A program made the position numbers and the translations under genes. This document shows positions 11,800-23,106 of a stretch of 64,000 bases of DNA, in pieces. The DNA comes from Dipteris shenzhenensis. Taxonomy: Eukaryota; Polypodiophyta; Polypodiopsida; Gleicheniales. How positions within the stretch are numbered: the stretch's first letter is position 1; every line of letters begins with the position of its first letter. The notes below the pieces were generated by a model. That model ran no database searches and was not told the DNA's origin. It saw nothing but the letters and a program-made list of their open reading frames with translations. The stretch is taken from NCBI GenBank assembly GCA_047967505.1, contig CM106541.1. One strand, given 5' to 3'.

Positions 11800-12600
11800 T
11801 TTGTCAATAGCTATACCCCCCCACCTCCACCCCAAAAAACAAAAAAAACTTTTAAAAACCCCCAAAAAATGAGCATTTGGCTCTTGGCATAGCAATCATA
11901 ATTATGCAACAATTAGAAAGCATAGATGATTCGTGTGAAAGGCAAGCAAGCCCTTTAAAAAACATGAAAACTAGTAAAAATTATATAGAATTTTTGCCAA
12001 ACAGTAAAACAGCCATAACTTTTTCGTAGCAACTCTGATTTCTAATCTTTTTGAAGGAAATTTGAGAGCACAACTAGATCTACACAAAGATTTAAAAAGT
12101 AATCTCTTTGGGAGCAACCAGGGCCAAATTCGGAGTGGAAGGGCCTCAAAAAGGATCGATGAAGCAAGGTGGTAAAAAATTTAGTGCAAATTTTTTTATT
12201 TTTGGATTTTTCTTTTTTTTTTTTAATTTATTTGTTAGGGGGAAAAATCCCCCAAAAAAGGTCAAAATTGGCACCCACAGGAGGGCGCCAACTTTGCCCT
12301 TTTTTTGGTTTTTTTTTATTTTTAAAAAAATAGAAACTTTTTTATTTTGCAAAAAATCCAAAAAAAAGGACGAAATTGGTGCCCTTTTTAGGGGGGATTT
12401 TCAATATATATATATATATATTTATTTAATCCTTTTTTTGGAAAAAATAATTTAAAAAGGGGCCATGTTTGGTGCCTAAAGGAGGGCGCCAGCGCCTTCC
12501 TCTGCGCATCCAACATGGCCCTTTTTTAGTTTATTTTTCCCAAAAAAAAAAAAAAAGCTTTTGGGAAAAGCTACCCCCCTGATACTCACTCTGTGAGTGA
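11800..12600. other. Low-complexity A/T- and homopolymer-rich region
   Basis: This holds many A, T, G and C runs, an (AT)n tract at 12406-12421, and three diverged copies of a phrase around GGCGCCAACTTTGCCC / GGTGCC (12268-12505). A small hairpin (GATA-CTCACT, loop CTGTG, AGTGAG-C-TATC) lies at 12581-12606. No gene is supported. Confidence 0.5.
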
Positions 12601-12622
12601 GCTATCAAGGTACCCCCCCCCC

Positions 12623-12627
<5 letters not shown>

Positions 12628-12690
<63 letters not shown>
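12628..12690 (+). repeat. (CT)n microsatellite
   Basis: About 31 near-perfect CT dinucleotides preceded by a C run. It lies about 150 bases upstream of the first exon-like segment of the methyltransferase-like locus, in the place of a 5' leader. Confidence 0.95.
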
Positions 12691-12694
<4 letters not shown>

Positions 12695-13109
12695 CTCAAA
12701 AAGGCCTCTATCTTTCTCCTATCTTTCCCTTTTTTGTCTTGTAATGAGGGTTTTTGTGCCATAAATGCAGGTCTTGCAAACCCTAACTTTGTACCGTATC
12801 CTCAATCCGCATCTTAGTAAGATGGGCATCACTCGTATTCAAGCGCGATGGCATCGTCATCTTGTCTGATGACAATGATGTCATCATTTCGAGCATGTAT
12901 GAGAAGGCCCCATTGAAAGGAATCAACAAGGATGGAGCTGAATGGACCTCAAAGAGAATGTGTTACTCGTGTGGCCGGTTGAACAAGTGGTGAGCTCTTC
13001 TATCATGTCCTTATTCCTTTGCATCAGCTTAGAGTGGGCTTTGTTGGATGTTCCTGAACCCATTTTACCAATTTCTGTGAGCTGAGACTTGATGGTTTAG
13101 CCCAGACCA

Positions 13110-13589
13110 ATGATGAGGACATGTCGGGGTGCAACTTCTGCGAGAGGAAGACTGCGTGGTCCCAAGGGTGCTACTTCAATGCAAGGGGGAGGTAGACGAA
13201 GAAGGACAATTCGGCTCGATCCCTCGGATGTGCAGGCTCTTATTGGCACATCATTGATGGGAGGCCTATCCTCGAAACTTCGTGGAGCCTTAGTGACATC
13301 TGCTGGGGCTAGCACCGGTGCTTCTAAGCGGGATTCCAAAGGAAAGAGGAAACTTGTGATGCAAGAGAGTTCAGCCGAAGAAGAGGAGGAGGATGAAAAC
13401 AAGGATAATTGCTCTAACGAGCATAGCGAAAGTGTGAGCACACCCTCTTCCCGGGGGCAAAGCGGCAAAGGTAGAGGTCGACGTGCACCAAAGCGATCGG
13501 CCAGAGAGGAGTCCAAGGACAATGACGAGGAGGGTGTGCTTGGGGAGACGGCACTAAGCGCCTCCTGTGATAAGACAATCATGTAGGAG
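13110..13589 (+). CDS. Open low-complexity basic/acidic segment of the methyltransferase-like locus
   Basis: This is the longest uninterrupted frame of the locus, 158 codons. It is rich in Arg/Lys (RRRRTIRLDPSDVQALIG) and then Glu/Asp (ESSAEEEEEDENKD), ending with a second Arg/Lys cluster. Such composition is typical of a disordered nuclear linker, and the lysine/arginine clusters could serve as nuclear localisation signals, which is inference. The upstream cysteine pair reads in another frame, so an indel separates them. It lies between the zinc-like N terminus and the ParB-like block. Confidence 0.4.
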
Positions 13590-16478
13590 TGCATCGAGGA
13601 CTAGCTACAATCATTCAATGTGAGTAGTTCAATCTTTTGAAGGTCTATAATCTCAAGGCATGGAGAGAACAAATGTTTGGGGTAAATTTAAAAATTTCCT
13701 TTGTAGGTGGAAAAAAATATCCCTCTGCCCCCGATCCCCTTGTGTCAATTGCTCCCAATGCCCACTATCTGCCAGATCACATCCTGCACCCAAGAGATGT
13801 AGGAAACATTCTTCTCAAGAGGGTATTTGCCGGATTTGGGTGTCTTCATCGTGTCCACCGCCACACCAAAGATGCAAAAGAGAGATGTGGACGAGGATGG
13901 AGTGGAATGTGCACTGGCTCCGGAAGCACGAAGAATTCAAGGAAGAAATTAGGAACACAAAATGGGCATTCTTGTCCAATTCCCTGTTTTACATTTGGGA
14001 TGGGAACCATTGCCACAAAGGGTGGATGACGAGATAAGGACATGTAAGTATTATAGTCCATTGATTTGGGTGATTCAACATTAATAGCCACGTTTCATTT
14101 GTTTTCAACTCATCAATTCTTTTTTTTCTTTTGAGTGGTAGCCTTTCCTAATGATGAGCGCCGACATATACATGTCCCATGCCGTGTAGTGGAGGTGCCC
14201 TCAGAAGATGAAGGGGAGGGTTGTTGTGTGCATTATCAAGGACGAACAGGTAAGTTTGATGATTCTTGATGAATGCACTATGTCTTTAGCTGCCTCACCC
14301 TCACTGAAGGATTGTTTAATATGTCACTTTCAATGTCAGGCTAGCACAGAAGGAGGCTGTCACCAGCACTTTTCCAAACCTCATTTGTGAGGCTAGAGTG
14401 TTGGGTGATGCATCAGATGTGGCAATCCACCAAAGATTGTCAACCAAGTAGAAAGAGTGGCTGGACACCCACAAGAAGAAGGCAGCTACGAACGAGCATT
14501 GGTACAAAAACCCTCTTCCACTCATCGCACAGGTGATGTGGAAGGTAAGTATCAATAACGGGACACTTTTCCCTTTCCTTCTCCAGTTTTCGTAATATGT
14601 TTGATGACAAGGCAACGAATGCATGTGCAGGACATGTATGACAAACACTTGCGCCCAATAATGCATAGCCGCATGCGAGTTGTCGGATGTCGACTTTCGA
14701 AAGTAATGGAGCGAAGCATACTATAGTGTGAACGACAAGCTCTTGAAGTGTACGCATCGACTCCTAAAGTTATCTGACCCTGCACTAAGGGTAAGATGGT
14801 ACAAGTAAGTGAATTCTAGGGATTACACGTGGAATGGCAATGATTAGATGACAAGCTTGCATACGAAGTGATTGTTTATTGAAACCACTTTTGGTTCGCA
14901 AGACTATCACCACTCTGGACTGGGGGATGAAGCCCCAAGGGGTGATCAATGAGGAGAGGTTGTATAGCCTCGCAACATCGGGGTTGAACGAGAATGATAA
15001 AGTAAGGGGATGCGTGTCATGATGGGGCATTTCTGAGCATATGCTTCAGCACACCCTAAACCCACGATGAATAGGCTGCTTTTCTTTTGAATCATGTTGT
15101 CATTGCTCAATTGATGAACACTTGTTTTGGGCGCTTTTTTGCAAATGGAATTGTGGTTTTTAGGACCTGGTTGAGGCGGGAGACATTGTGGTCCAAAATG
15201 CATGAAGCTGGACTCCACATTTTACGACACTGGAGAAATTTCTACTCAATTGAGTGTGATGAGAATAAGTTCTTCAAACACACGCCAGAAACCAAGCACA
15301 AACACAAGGAGCACCTCTTCATGCACGTGCATAAATATTTCAAGACTAGTACTACCTTGACAGCCCATGAAGGTGCAAAACTCGCAAGCTAGAGGCATGT
15401 GTATCGGTACTTTGATGGCGCACGTTCTTTTGGGAGATGTATTTGTGTTTCATAGTGGAGAGACTAACCTGGTGGGCCCGGCCTTTTGGATGTGCTAGTT
15501 TCATGTCTGCAAAAGTGGTGAACCAAGCTTTGAGCCATTTGCTAGGCAAGTGCAAGGATTGGGCCATGATAAATGATCCGGACGCATCCATGTATGAGGA
15601 GTTCTAGTTGGATCAAGTACAACAAACTATGGGGGGCCAAATAACCACAAAAGCCTGCAATGACAGTATGTACAAACTCAAGTGTCCCCCAACGGATTTA
15701 TCTTCCAGGTTATTTTATGTACTTACAAAGGACTCTATGCTACAGGAAAGTGAAGCAAGCAAGGTGGGGGCACGTGCTAGAGTAGGCAAGAAAGCGGCTG
15801 AAAGAACAAAGGGGTAGAAAAAAAGATCGGGAGGCCAGATAAACCCGATAGACTTGGACAGTCCCACACCTAAAGGTACGAGACAAGATTGTGAACAAAA
15901 CTAAGTCGAATTAAGAGTTGCATGGACATTGTTTTTTATTTTTTAGAGGGCCTCAAATAATTGGCAATGTATTATCTTCTGCAAAAACAAAGCCACTGGC
16001 CACACAAGTTGGAAGCACCCGAACAGGATTTGCAGGGGGAGGCTCAATGTGGAGATCAAGGTGAGAAGGAGCTTCATGTGGCAGAATTCCTAGACGTAGC
16101 AAGGTAGGTGCTTAATGAATTACAGACACAAAGTAATCAAGTGGGACCGCTGCCAGTTGGCCCTCAATACATCAGTGCAAGTGGGGGTAAAACTGCGTCC
16201 ACACATCCAACCCAAACAGGCAAGTAGCATGCTTCTTTGTTTTTTAATTATTGTCCTAAACAACATTCTAAAACATAATTTTCATTAGCTACCACAGCCA
16301 CAGTTGATGTGGCCACAATTGCAAACATACAAGCATTAGATGGACGCAAAGAAAATGAGGAGACCTACCAAGAGTGTGCAAACAATCCACTTGTAAGTAG
16401 GGTCTAGAAGCAACAAGATCTATCCAAATCAATAATCCGATGTTGAGACACTTGTAACTGTGAGTTTCTTGAACACAG

Positions 16479-17535
16479 CTAGGGGCGAGGAGGTTCGAGA
16501 GAGGCATATTGATGTTGCATGTGAGATGTCTACACGCATGGAGACATCCACCAAGCACATTCCACCAAAATCGTGGGTTGTTATATGCAATCCATTCCCA
16601 GCAGGAAGTTCGCTATGGAACGAGTGGAATCACGAGAACTTTAACTGGTTATTGGAGTCTCTGGAGGAGGTGAACCATGGGAAGTGTTTAGAGGTAGATG
16701 GTCAGAGCACAGACAACTGATGCAACATCATGGTGGTTGGCCTCCTTGATGAATCACCGATATTTGCACTAAGGGATGCCATTAAGTGGTGGAAGGTTTT
16801 GAAGAGAATGCTTGCAATGCATTTGATCTTGCAGATCAAGTGCTTGTAGACAATGGTATCCTTGTATTCATAGGGACAATGAAAGGATTGGAGGCCCTTC
16901 TCATAAAGATCAGGGAGGGTAGGCATCTGCGTGAAGCAACAGGACGCCAATAGTGGATGTTTTTTTGTTCCCAGGTGGTGCACTTAGAAACCACAATATG
17001 TGTGAAAGGAAAGAGAGAGGTACGGGCTATAATCATGAAAGGGCTTTTCAAGACATGATCATGTGGTGCATATGTTACACATATTCTAATTTGTTTGTGT
17101 ATGTGTTATATGCAGGTCCACGTGATGCATGTAATGGTGTATGTGTGCCAAGGTAAGGAGCATAGGGCCACCCCCTTGGATGACTTCGTGGAGGATGGGA
17201 TCAGCACTGCGGAATGGGTGCGCGATGCGAATGATATCCCTCTGAGAGGTATTGCTTAGCAATTGTGTATTAGCTTTGGCAAAGTTCAAAACACAAGCTG
17301 GGCTTGGATTGATTTTTAGTGTTATGATAGGTGGCATGCAATGCAGATGATTATTTTGGACGAGGTTGTTGCAGGCCTTCTCAAAACATGGAGGCACGCT
17401 ACTCGTTGATTGCAATGCAGGGTGTGGAGATTTGGCAGAACCCGCAGTGTAAGAGGGGTGGAGAGTCTTGTGCCTCACGAGAGAGGGAGGGGAAGCACGA
17501 TTTCTAAGAGGCAGTGTATGGATTCAAGTTTGACA
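16479..17535 (+). pseudogene. Methyltransferase-like portion (motif IV then motif I)
   Basis: The exon at 16479 encodes SWVVICNPFPAGSSLWNEW, with NPFP in the place of the DPPY/DPPW catalytic motif of DNA N4/N6 amino-methyltransferases. It goes on to a stretch (ILVFIGTMKGLEALL, 16858-16905) that resembles the strand-helix after motif IV. The exon at 17375 reads GGTLLVDCNAGCGDLAEPAV, like the AdoMet-binding D-x-F-x-G-x-G motif I. In beta-class enzymes (Pfam PF01555 type) the catalytic motif precedes the AdoMet motif, as here. A TAA at about 17417 and a frameshift near 16798 break it. Asn instead of Asp in motif IV could be decay or divergence. Alternative: an unrelated alpha/beta protein with chance motifs. 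Confidence 0.5.
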
Positions 17536-17636
17536 TATGCATGAATGTTTGTTGAAATTCAACTACGTACAATTTGGTTTTTCCTTTATGCAATATTGCA
17601 CTTTTGTAATCTCATCGAGCTTGTGGCTATGAACAG

Positions 17637-18256
17637 TTGCCCCTAGCTTCGAGGAAGCTGGTGATTTTTATTTGAACGGGGTGTTGTTGCATAGGAGGCT
17701 AAAGACTCAGGGTGCCTTGCCGGCCAAGGCATTAGAGCTGGGGAGCCACTGGGTCCTGTTAAGACCTGGTGCGACCGAGTTCCTACATGAGGTGGCGAGG
17801 CAGTTTGATGTGGCTATTTGGAGCTCGGTACAACATGACAATCTGTAGAGATTATTGGGCTTACTAAAGGGAGAATGTCGCCAAGCCACTGGCTACACGC
17901 CCTTCTTTGTGTTTGAGTACAGCCAAGATAGATGTACCACACAAGCCACAGATGTAGGAAGAGGACAGGGGTGTGTAAAGCCCAAGTTTGGAAAGCGCTT
18001 GGCCAACATCGATTGGCAACTCTCTGACCCTTTGGCAACGATTTTTGTAGATGAAAATGTGGAGAAGATGGATTGAAATCTTGTTAACACGTACATAGTC
18101 CCACCCACTTTTATGGGGAATCGCATGGATATAGTTCTCCACTCAAGTCTCTTGCCCTATCTACACCGATTAGCAAACCATGCTAGGACAGTTGAGAATT
18201 TTGTGTCCAAAAACCCCTTCCATGTGCCGCCCATGGAAGAACAAACAGAATTGTAA
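17637..18256 (+). pseudogene. FCP1/NIF-type HAD phosphatase-like domain, broken
   Basis: About 205 codons form the C-terminal exon. Recognisable parts are a damaged motif I (DFYLNGVLLHR, 17663 onward, where family members have DLNG or DxDGT), RPGATEFLHEVARQFDVAIWSS (17764-17829, the motif II region with terminal Ser), a Lys-rich stretch KPKFGKRL (about 17980) and TIFVDENVEKM (18040-18070), matching the motif III DDS/DNS region. This is the CTD-phosphatase-like fold (Pfam PF03031) that plants use in nuclear proteins. Two in-frame stops are of the CAG-to-TAG and TGG-to-TGA kind, suggesting C-to-T decay. It ends at TAA 18254-18256. Confidence 0.6.
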
Positions 18257-18334
18257 TGCTACTTTGAAATGTCAGTAAAATTATTATTGTTTGAGACTCG
18301 AAGTACTAAATTTTTTGTTTAAAAGCAAGTAGCA

Positions 18335-18348
18335 TGGACTTAAGTCCA
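18335..18348. repeat. 14-bp perfect palindrome TGGACTTAAGTCCA
   Basis: A perfect inverted repeat, with looser GCAAG/CTTGC arms outside it, about 80 bases after the last codon of the methyltransferase-like locus. It could be a transcript 3' hairpin or a transposon scar; function unknown. Confidence 0.5.
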
Positions 18349-18442
18349 GTGCTTGCACATGATTTCTTTGTTTGCATTCATGAAATAATGAAATGTATTC
18401 TCAACAAGCAGCACACACATATATCAGGGGGCGGGGGGGGGG

Positions 18443-18466
18443 GAGAGAGAGAGAGAGAGAGAGAGA
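18443..18466 (+). repeat. (GA)n microsatellite
   Basis: About 12 GA units preceded by a G run (18429-18443). Confidence 0.9.
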
Positions 18467-18544
18467 TTACATCGTGAAAATAGATAGAAAGAGAAACATG
18501 TGCTTGGGTTTAACAATCACGAATTCATGTCTATTGCATCCAAC

Positions 18545-20565
18545 TAAGTGATAGATGTTGCTACTTCGTTTACTATCATGTTCATGCAAACTATCAGTCT
18601 ATATATCACAAAATAGACAATGCCATGTACTAAAGTCCACATTTACCCTCCAATGAGGTCGGTTGTGCCTATATCTTGGCAAATTTGTTTTGTTCTACTC
18701 CATTCCATCAAGGGTGATATACATATTTCAAATATCTTCCTTCCTCCATTATAGCATACAACATTATAGCATCACTCACATGGGGGATTGCTCACCATTT
18801 AATATATCTTCCTCAAAGTTCCTCACATTTACTATGTTCAATAGCATTTTTTGATTCATCACATGTCTTGCATGTTGATGTCTTTGTTTTGATGGTGTGT
18901 TACATTGCAAAATTGTCCATGCCAAGTTTTATATAAGGTTGACCTTGAAATTAGGTTTTCTTCTCTATCTTGTAAATTCTTATTAATAGGTCCTAGCACA
19001 ACCTTCTTTGTCATTCCCAAAGAAGATGATGCTACCATCTAGATGTCCATCTACTGAAGATAAGGCTATGGGAATGCATGGTCTTCAAGGAAGATAAGGC
19101 TGTGGGAATGCATGGTCTTCAAGGATTTTCTTTAATGCTATAGTTGCATTTGCAATTCTTCTTTGGAGTTTAAATTTGGTGAACATTTCCATGAATTTTA
19201 TGAACCACTATATCTTTCAACTCTACCCAAATGCTCAAGTATGGACGATGTGATAGCCCTAGTGACCACTCATTTCTTTGATGCCAAATGGCTATCCCAT
19301 AAACCATGGGTATCAATCTAGGTTTATGCTATCTTGTCTTCAAGTCTTGATGAGCTCGCCCAAGGAGGCAAGGAAACTCTTGAAGAAAATGGTTATATCT
19401 TTTAGGCCTTGTCTTACTCAAAATGCCTAATCATATAGCCTCACAATCATGTTTTGTAACCTTTCTAATGCAAAGTTTCTAACAACAAGTTGTAGAAGAG
19501 TCCTTTCCATATTCTCCTCATATAGCATTACATGTTTCTTGGGTTTTGGAATTGGTGCCACGATTCATCTCCTCTTGGCACTCACATACTTTCTTTTTTA
19601 GAATAGTTTCTTTTGTTTCCCAATTGTGATACTATTACCCATTGAAAATATTTCTCTTGAATCTTCATCTCTAAAGTAAAATGCTGAGTGGCCTTGAGAA
19701 TTATTTGATGGTTTATAATATTTTGAAAATTAAAATCTTGAATAATATGGTTGAATAGTTTATCCTTCATAGTTAGATTTCTTGCCATCTATATACCCAA
19801 CTCTAGTGAGAACATCATGACCAACATCACAGTTAGCTGTTCTACCATCTATATCTTCCACTCTAGTGACAACATCATGATCAACATCATAATTAGATGT
19901 TTTGCCATCTATATCCTCCATTCCAATGAGAACATCATGACTAACACCATGGTTAGATGTCCTTTCATCTATATCCTCCACTCCAATGAGAACATCATGA
20001 CTAACACCATGGTTAGATGTTCTTCCATCTATATCCTCCACTCTAATTAAGTAGTTAAAACATCATGACCAGTATCACTAATATCATCATTATTGCATCA
20101 CTTATCCCGTCGCATGCTTCATTTGTTTGCCTTTAGGATCTCATATTGTCATTCTCATCACAAGTCAAGTATTTTGTACTAGTGAGCATGTTTGAGTCAC
20201 AACCTTCTATGTCAACATCAACATCAGCATAAATTTTCAAAATGTTGCGAAATACCTATGACCATGTCGCTATCATTGCCTTCATAATTGCTAGAATTTC
20301 CTATTTTGGATCCCTTTTTTGTATTTCTTCTCTTCTAATAATATATTCTTATGTCTTCCACCACATTCAAGGAAACTATCTTAAGCAAGTTTGATTTCAA
20401 GAGATCTATTGAATAGTATCATCAATATATAAATGTGACATATTGCCCATTGCATTTTTGAATGGTGCCTTCACATGTCAACTTCATTACCTCCAATATA
20501 CAAAGAAGATTTTGAGCATAGCCCTTGAATGTTCCAATTGCTAACACTTCTCATCTCATTCAAGA
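18545..20565 (-). pseudogene. DUF7869-type transposon gene, decayed and truncated copy 1
   Basis: On the minus strand this aligns along its length with 40850-42600 of the better copy. Matching stretches include the SLHDHDS-like region (18570-18590), the ITIDGMDQ region (about 18690), the zinc-like cluster (about 18850-18880) and the N-terminal 'YAQxFLDIVE' region (about 20500). It is riddled with stops. The C-terminal third, which holds the ENKNK and GHTHED motifs in copy 2, is absent because similarity stops at 18545. Where copy 2 has a 48-bp repeat this copy has a 60-bp repeat (19790-20050), plus one relic 48-bp unit near 20160-20210. Confidence 0.65.
19790..20050 (-). repeat. 60-bp tandem repeat in DUF7869-type copy 1
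   Basis: Four to five units, each encoding about 20 residues on the minus strand of the form EDIDGRTSNHGVSHDVLIG. The multiple-of-three period and conserved EDID core suggest expansion while the frame was coding. The array sits at the same place in the protein as the unrelated 48-bp array in copy 2. Confidence 0.8.
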
Positions 20566-20569
20566 ATAT

Positions 20570-21025
20570 AGAATTTGCTACATTATATTTGCATTCTTAC
20601 TTTGAGAGATAATGACACTACTTGCAATTCAAGATGAGGCATTATGTGACCTAGCAATTTGTATGGATCTTTTAAAATAATTCATAGAGTGTCCTTGGCA
20701 TTGAAGGTTATTGACTTTATGTTCTCTTATACTTTTGTGAGAGCACACAAATAAGGGGGACTAGAATTTGCTACATTATGTTTGCATTCTTACTTTGAGA
20801 GATAATGACACTACTTGCAATTCAAAATGAAGCATTATGTGACCCAACAATTTGTATGGGTCTTTTAAAATAATTCATAGTGTGTCCTTGGCATTAAAGG
20901 TGTATTATTGGATTGATGGTTATTGACGAATTGTCATTGGCATTGAAGGTGTATGAATGGATTGAAGGTTATTGACTTTATGTTCTCTTATACTTTTGTG
21001 AGTGCACACAAATAAGGGGGATTAT
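20570..21025. repeat. Direct duplication of about 190 bp with internal expansion
   Basis: The segment starting GAATTTGCTACATTAT at 20571 recurs from about 20764, including the TTTGAGAGATAATGACACTACTTGCAATTCA stretch and the closing ACACAAATAAGGGGG. The second copy has an extra internal repeat (GGCATTRAAGGTGTAT twice). Noncoding as far as I can see. Confidence 0.8.
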
Positions 21026-21129
21026 TATCATCTCTCATCATATTCTTTTGGAGGGATACAAAATGATTTGATCACCTTCCATGGATGACTAATATAAATG
21101 TATTGCATAGGCAAACAATGTGTAAAAAT

Positions 21130-21322
21130 TGACACACATGCTCACAGGCTAACTTAGTACGGAGTGTTTTTTTACATGCTCACACCTAACTAGTACGGAG
21201 TGTTTTGATAATGCTCATTCTTTAACTATCATGGAGAGTTTTGACATATGCTCACACTCTAACTAGTACGGAGTATTTGACACATGCTCACACTCTAGCT
21301 AATATGGGGTATTTTGACATTC
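21130..21322. repeat. Degenerate 40-47-bp tandem repeat, five copies
   Basis: Each unit has a form of ATGCTCACACTCTAACTAGTACGGAGT followed by TTTTGACAC. It is a minisatellite with no coding sense. Confidence 0.8.
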
Positions 21323-21548
21323 ACAACATTTGGGTGACATCGCTAGTTTATGTATATCCTCTCATGCTTCAGTATGTTCCCTAACCACTACTCACGACAT
21401 GTTCACTTTAGGGATTTTAGAGTCAAAGGATGGCAAAGACAAAGGAATGATGTGTGAGTGTCTTACATAAAGTTGTGGACAAAATGTCTAATAATTGATG
21501 CTTTGGATTTGACATTACCTTTCCATTATTTATATTATGGAGTATGTT

Positions 21549-21622
21549 CCTTTAGTGTTTTCTAACTAGTTATTCCTAGCTTATATTCCTTTAGTATTTT
21601 CTAACTAGTTATTCCTAGCTTG
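21549..21622. repeat. About 38-bp two-copy tandem repeat
   Basis: TTCCTTTAGTRTTTTCTAAC followed by TAGTTATTCCTAGCTT is present twice in a row. Confidence 0.8.
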
Positions 21623-22676
21623 TCTCACAACTATGGAAAATTTACCCATACATTTGTGTCATCGAGGTTGTAAATGCACATATTGAAAAGGGACTTCCTA
21701 GGTATAAGGGGATGGTTTAGTTGGCAAAGAAAAAAAGGCTACATCAAGGAGCATAGTGGGTGGTCATAGCAATTTAGCACGTGAGTATTTGTTTTAAAAA
21801 CACATAATAGAGAGAGAACAAGCACAAAACGTACATGGATGCTTGAATCCTCACAAACGTATGCATGCATGCACGCCCCTGGCTACACACAACATAACAT
21901 ATAAATAGATAAAATAAATATCACACACACACACACACACGCACGCACGCTTAAGTTTCTTGGTAATGCTGAAGGAAAATCTTTTCTATAACTAAAAAAG
22001 ATGGAACTTTGCCATAAGGTTTTGGGACGGTCATCCTCAATTACTAAATGTTGTAGCTAGTATTGGAAAGGATAAGAGGGTGTCCATGCATATGCTAGTA
22101 TTGTAAATATAAAAATTTGTTTGCACTTGCCTCCATGAGCTACTTGCACCGCTAGGTAGAATTTGGCTAGCATTGCAATGCTAGTCCAGATTTGCTCTTT
22201 TGCTCCATTGTAACAATGGTTTTTGAAAGCCTTTGTCTAGCTTGTAGCCAATGGGACTAGATAGCCACTTGTCACGTCCCTTGTAGCATTTAATTTTGAG
22301 GTAGTTAGCATTGGAGCAAGTGAGCAAAAGCATGGGAATGCCCTCTTAGAGCATGGCCAAATCCACAATTGCATGTATAGCCAACTATGGTATCGCTATT
22401 TGGATACAAGCCCACATTTACCATTATTCTGTGGTATGCCCATGATTGAAACTTCTAGAAAGAGAGGCAAGATACTCTCCTCCAAAGGTATCCATTCACT
22501 AGTGATTGGCCTATACAGACTCTAACTTACATGACTATAGGTTGCAACTATAGTAGACCATGGAAACACTTTTGAGATCTTTCAATGCCTCCCTTCATAG
22601 TAGCCCTCCCAACATTCATGGCAGTGCTCACTTCTAGGCTCACTTCTAGGTTGATATGTGATGTGGCGCTCTTACC
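21622..22676. other. No gene seen; (CA)n tract and an 18-bp palindrome
   Basis: A (CA)n tract with CG interruptions is at 21922-21952. CTAGCATTGCAATGCTAG at 22167-22184 is a perfect palindrome. The remainder has no recognisable coding or element signature. Confidence 0.5.
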
Positions 22677-22687
22677 TAGTTAGTATT

Positions 22688-22852
22688 TTTTTTAAAAATA
22701 AAAAATTAAAACTCATGCATCCACTCACCCACCCATTTGAGCCTACCTAGGGGCACCCCGCCTTAGCTCTACCTTGCAAGCAGAAATCGATCACCGACCG
22801 TTGCCGAGGTAGGTAGGTAGCCCTACCACTGGGCTGTTGCAAATTCCACACT
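22688..22852 (-). mobile_element. Probable tRNA-derived SINE
   Basis: Read on the minus strand, the start holds an A-box-like AGCCCAGTGGTAG (about 22836-22824). A B-box-like GGTGATCGATTTC follows about 40 bases later, then a body and an A/T-rich tail (22688-22710). Direct repeats TAGTTAGTATT (22677-22687) and TAGTTAGCATT (22853-22863) flank it with one mismatch, as expected for a target duplication. SINEs are short RNA polymerase III-transcribed elements moved by LINE enzymes. Family not identified. Confidence 0.55.
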
Positions 22853-23084
22853 TAGTTAGCATTGTTAAAGTCAATGATCTAGTGTCAATTGCAGCTTCTC
22901 TTATCATGATAGGCATAAGCCGACTTACTAATTTTGGTTCTCTTTGTCTCTTTATCTCGTTGTCTCCGTGTCTCTCTCTTTGTTGTCTAATTCCTCCTTG
23001 GTGTCACTCTTGTTTGTGTTTGTGTCTCCTTCCTCTATTAGCTTTGAGCTCAACGTGCCAAATACAATAAGGGGGATTTAGTTT

Positions 23085-23106
23085 CCCCCTCCCCCCCCCC
23101 CCCCCC
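23085..23106 (+). repeat. Poly-C tract
   Basis: About 20 C residues, a low-complexity run in the region upstream of the GAUT gene. Confidence 0.9.

Larger units (their letters stand above)
12841..18256 (+). pseudogene. Decayed multi-exon gene: Zn-like / ParB-like / beta-order DNA methyltransferase-like / FCP1-NIF HAD phosphatase-like
   Basis: A spliced plus-strand gene, now broken. Exon-like blocks are bounded by GT/AG sites: 14152-14249, 14340-14544, 14631-14790, 14903-15001, 15164-15708, 16289-16392, 16479-about 16953, 16975-17019, 17116-17248, 17375-about 17535 and 17637-18256. In order it holds two cysteine pairs (CYSCGRLNKW about 12961; CNFCERKTAW about 13130), a basic/acidic linker, a segment with FYIWDGNH (about 13989) resembling the ParB-type 'DGNHR' motif, a methyltransferase-like part with VICNPFPAGS (about 16580) before LLVDCNAGCGDL (about 17395), then a HAD domain with FDVAIWSS. 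Methyltransferase motif IV preceding motif I is the beta order. Stops at 14454, 17846-17848 and 18074-18076 plus several frameshifts show it is dead. The domain calls are by eye; the HAD call is the strongest. Confidence 0.65.

Noticed and set aside
12108-12455. 115-codon frame rich in Phe and Lys
   Set aside because: It is a product of T and A homopolymers in low-complexity DNA.
12841-18256. CRISPR or bacterial contamination as the source of the methyltransferase-like locus
   Set aside because: Multiple consensus GT/AG introns, no ribosome-binding sites and continuity with plant repeats on both sides argue for a plant nuclear locus.
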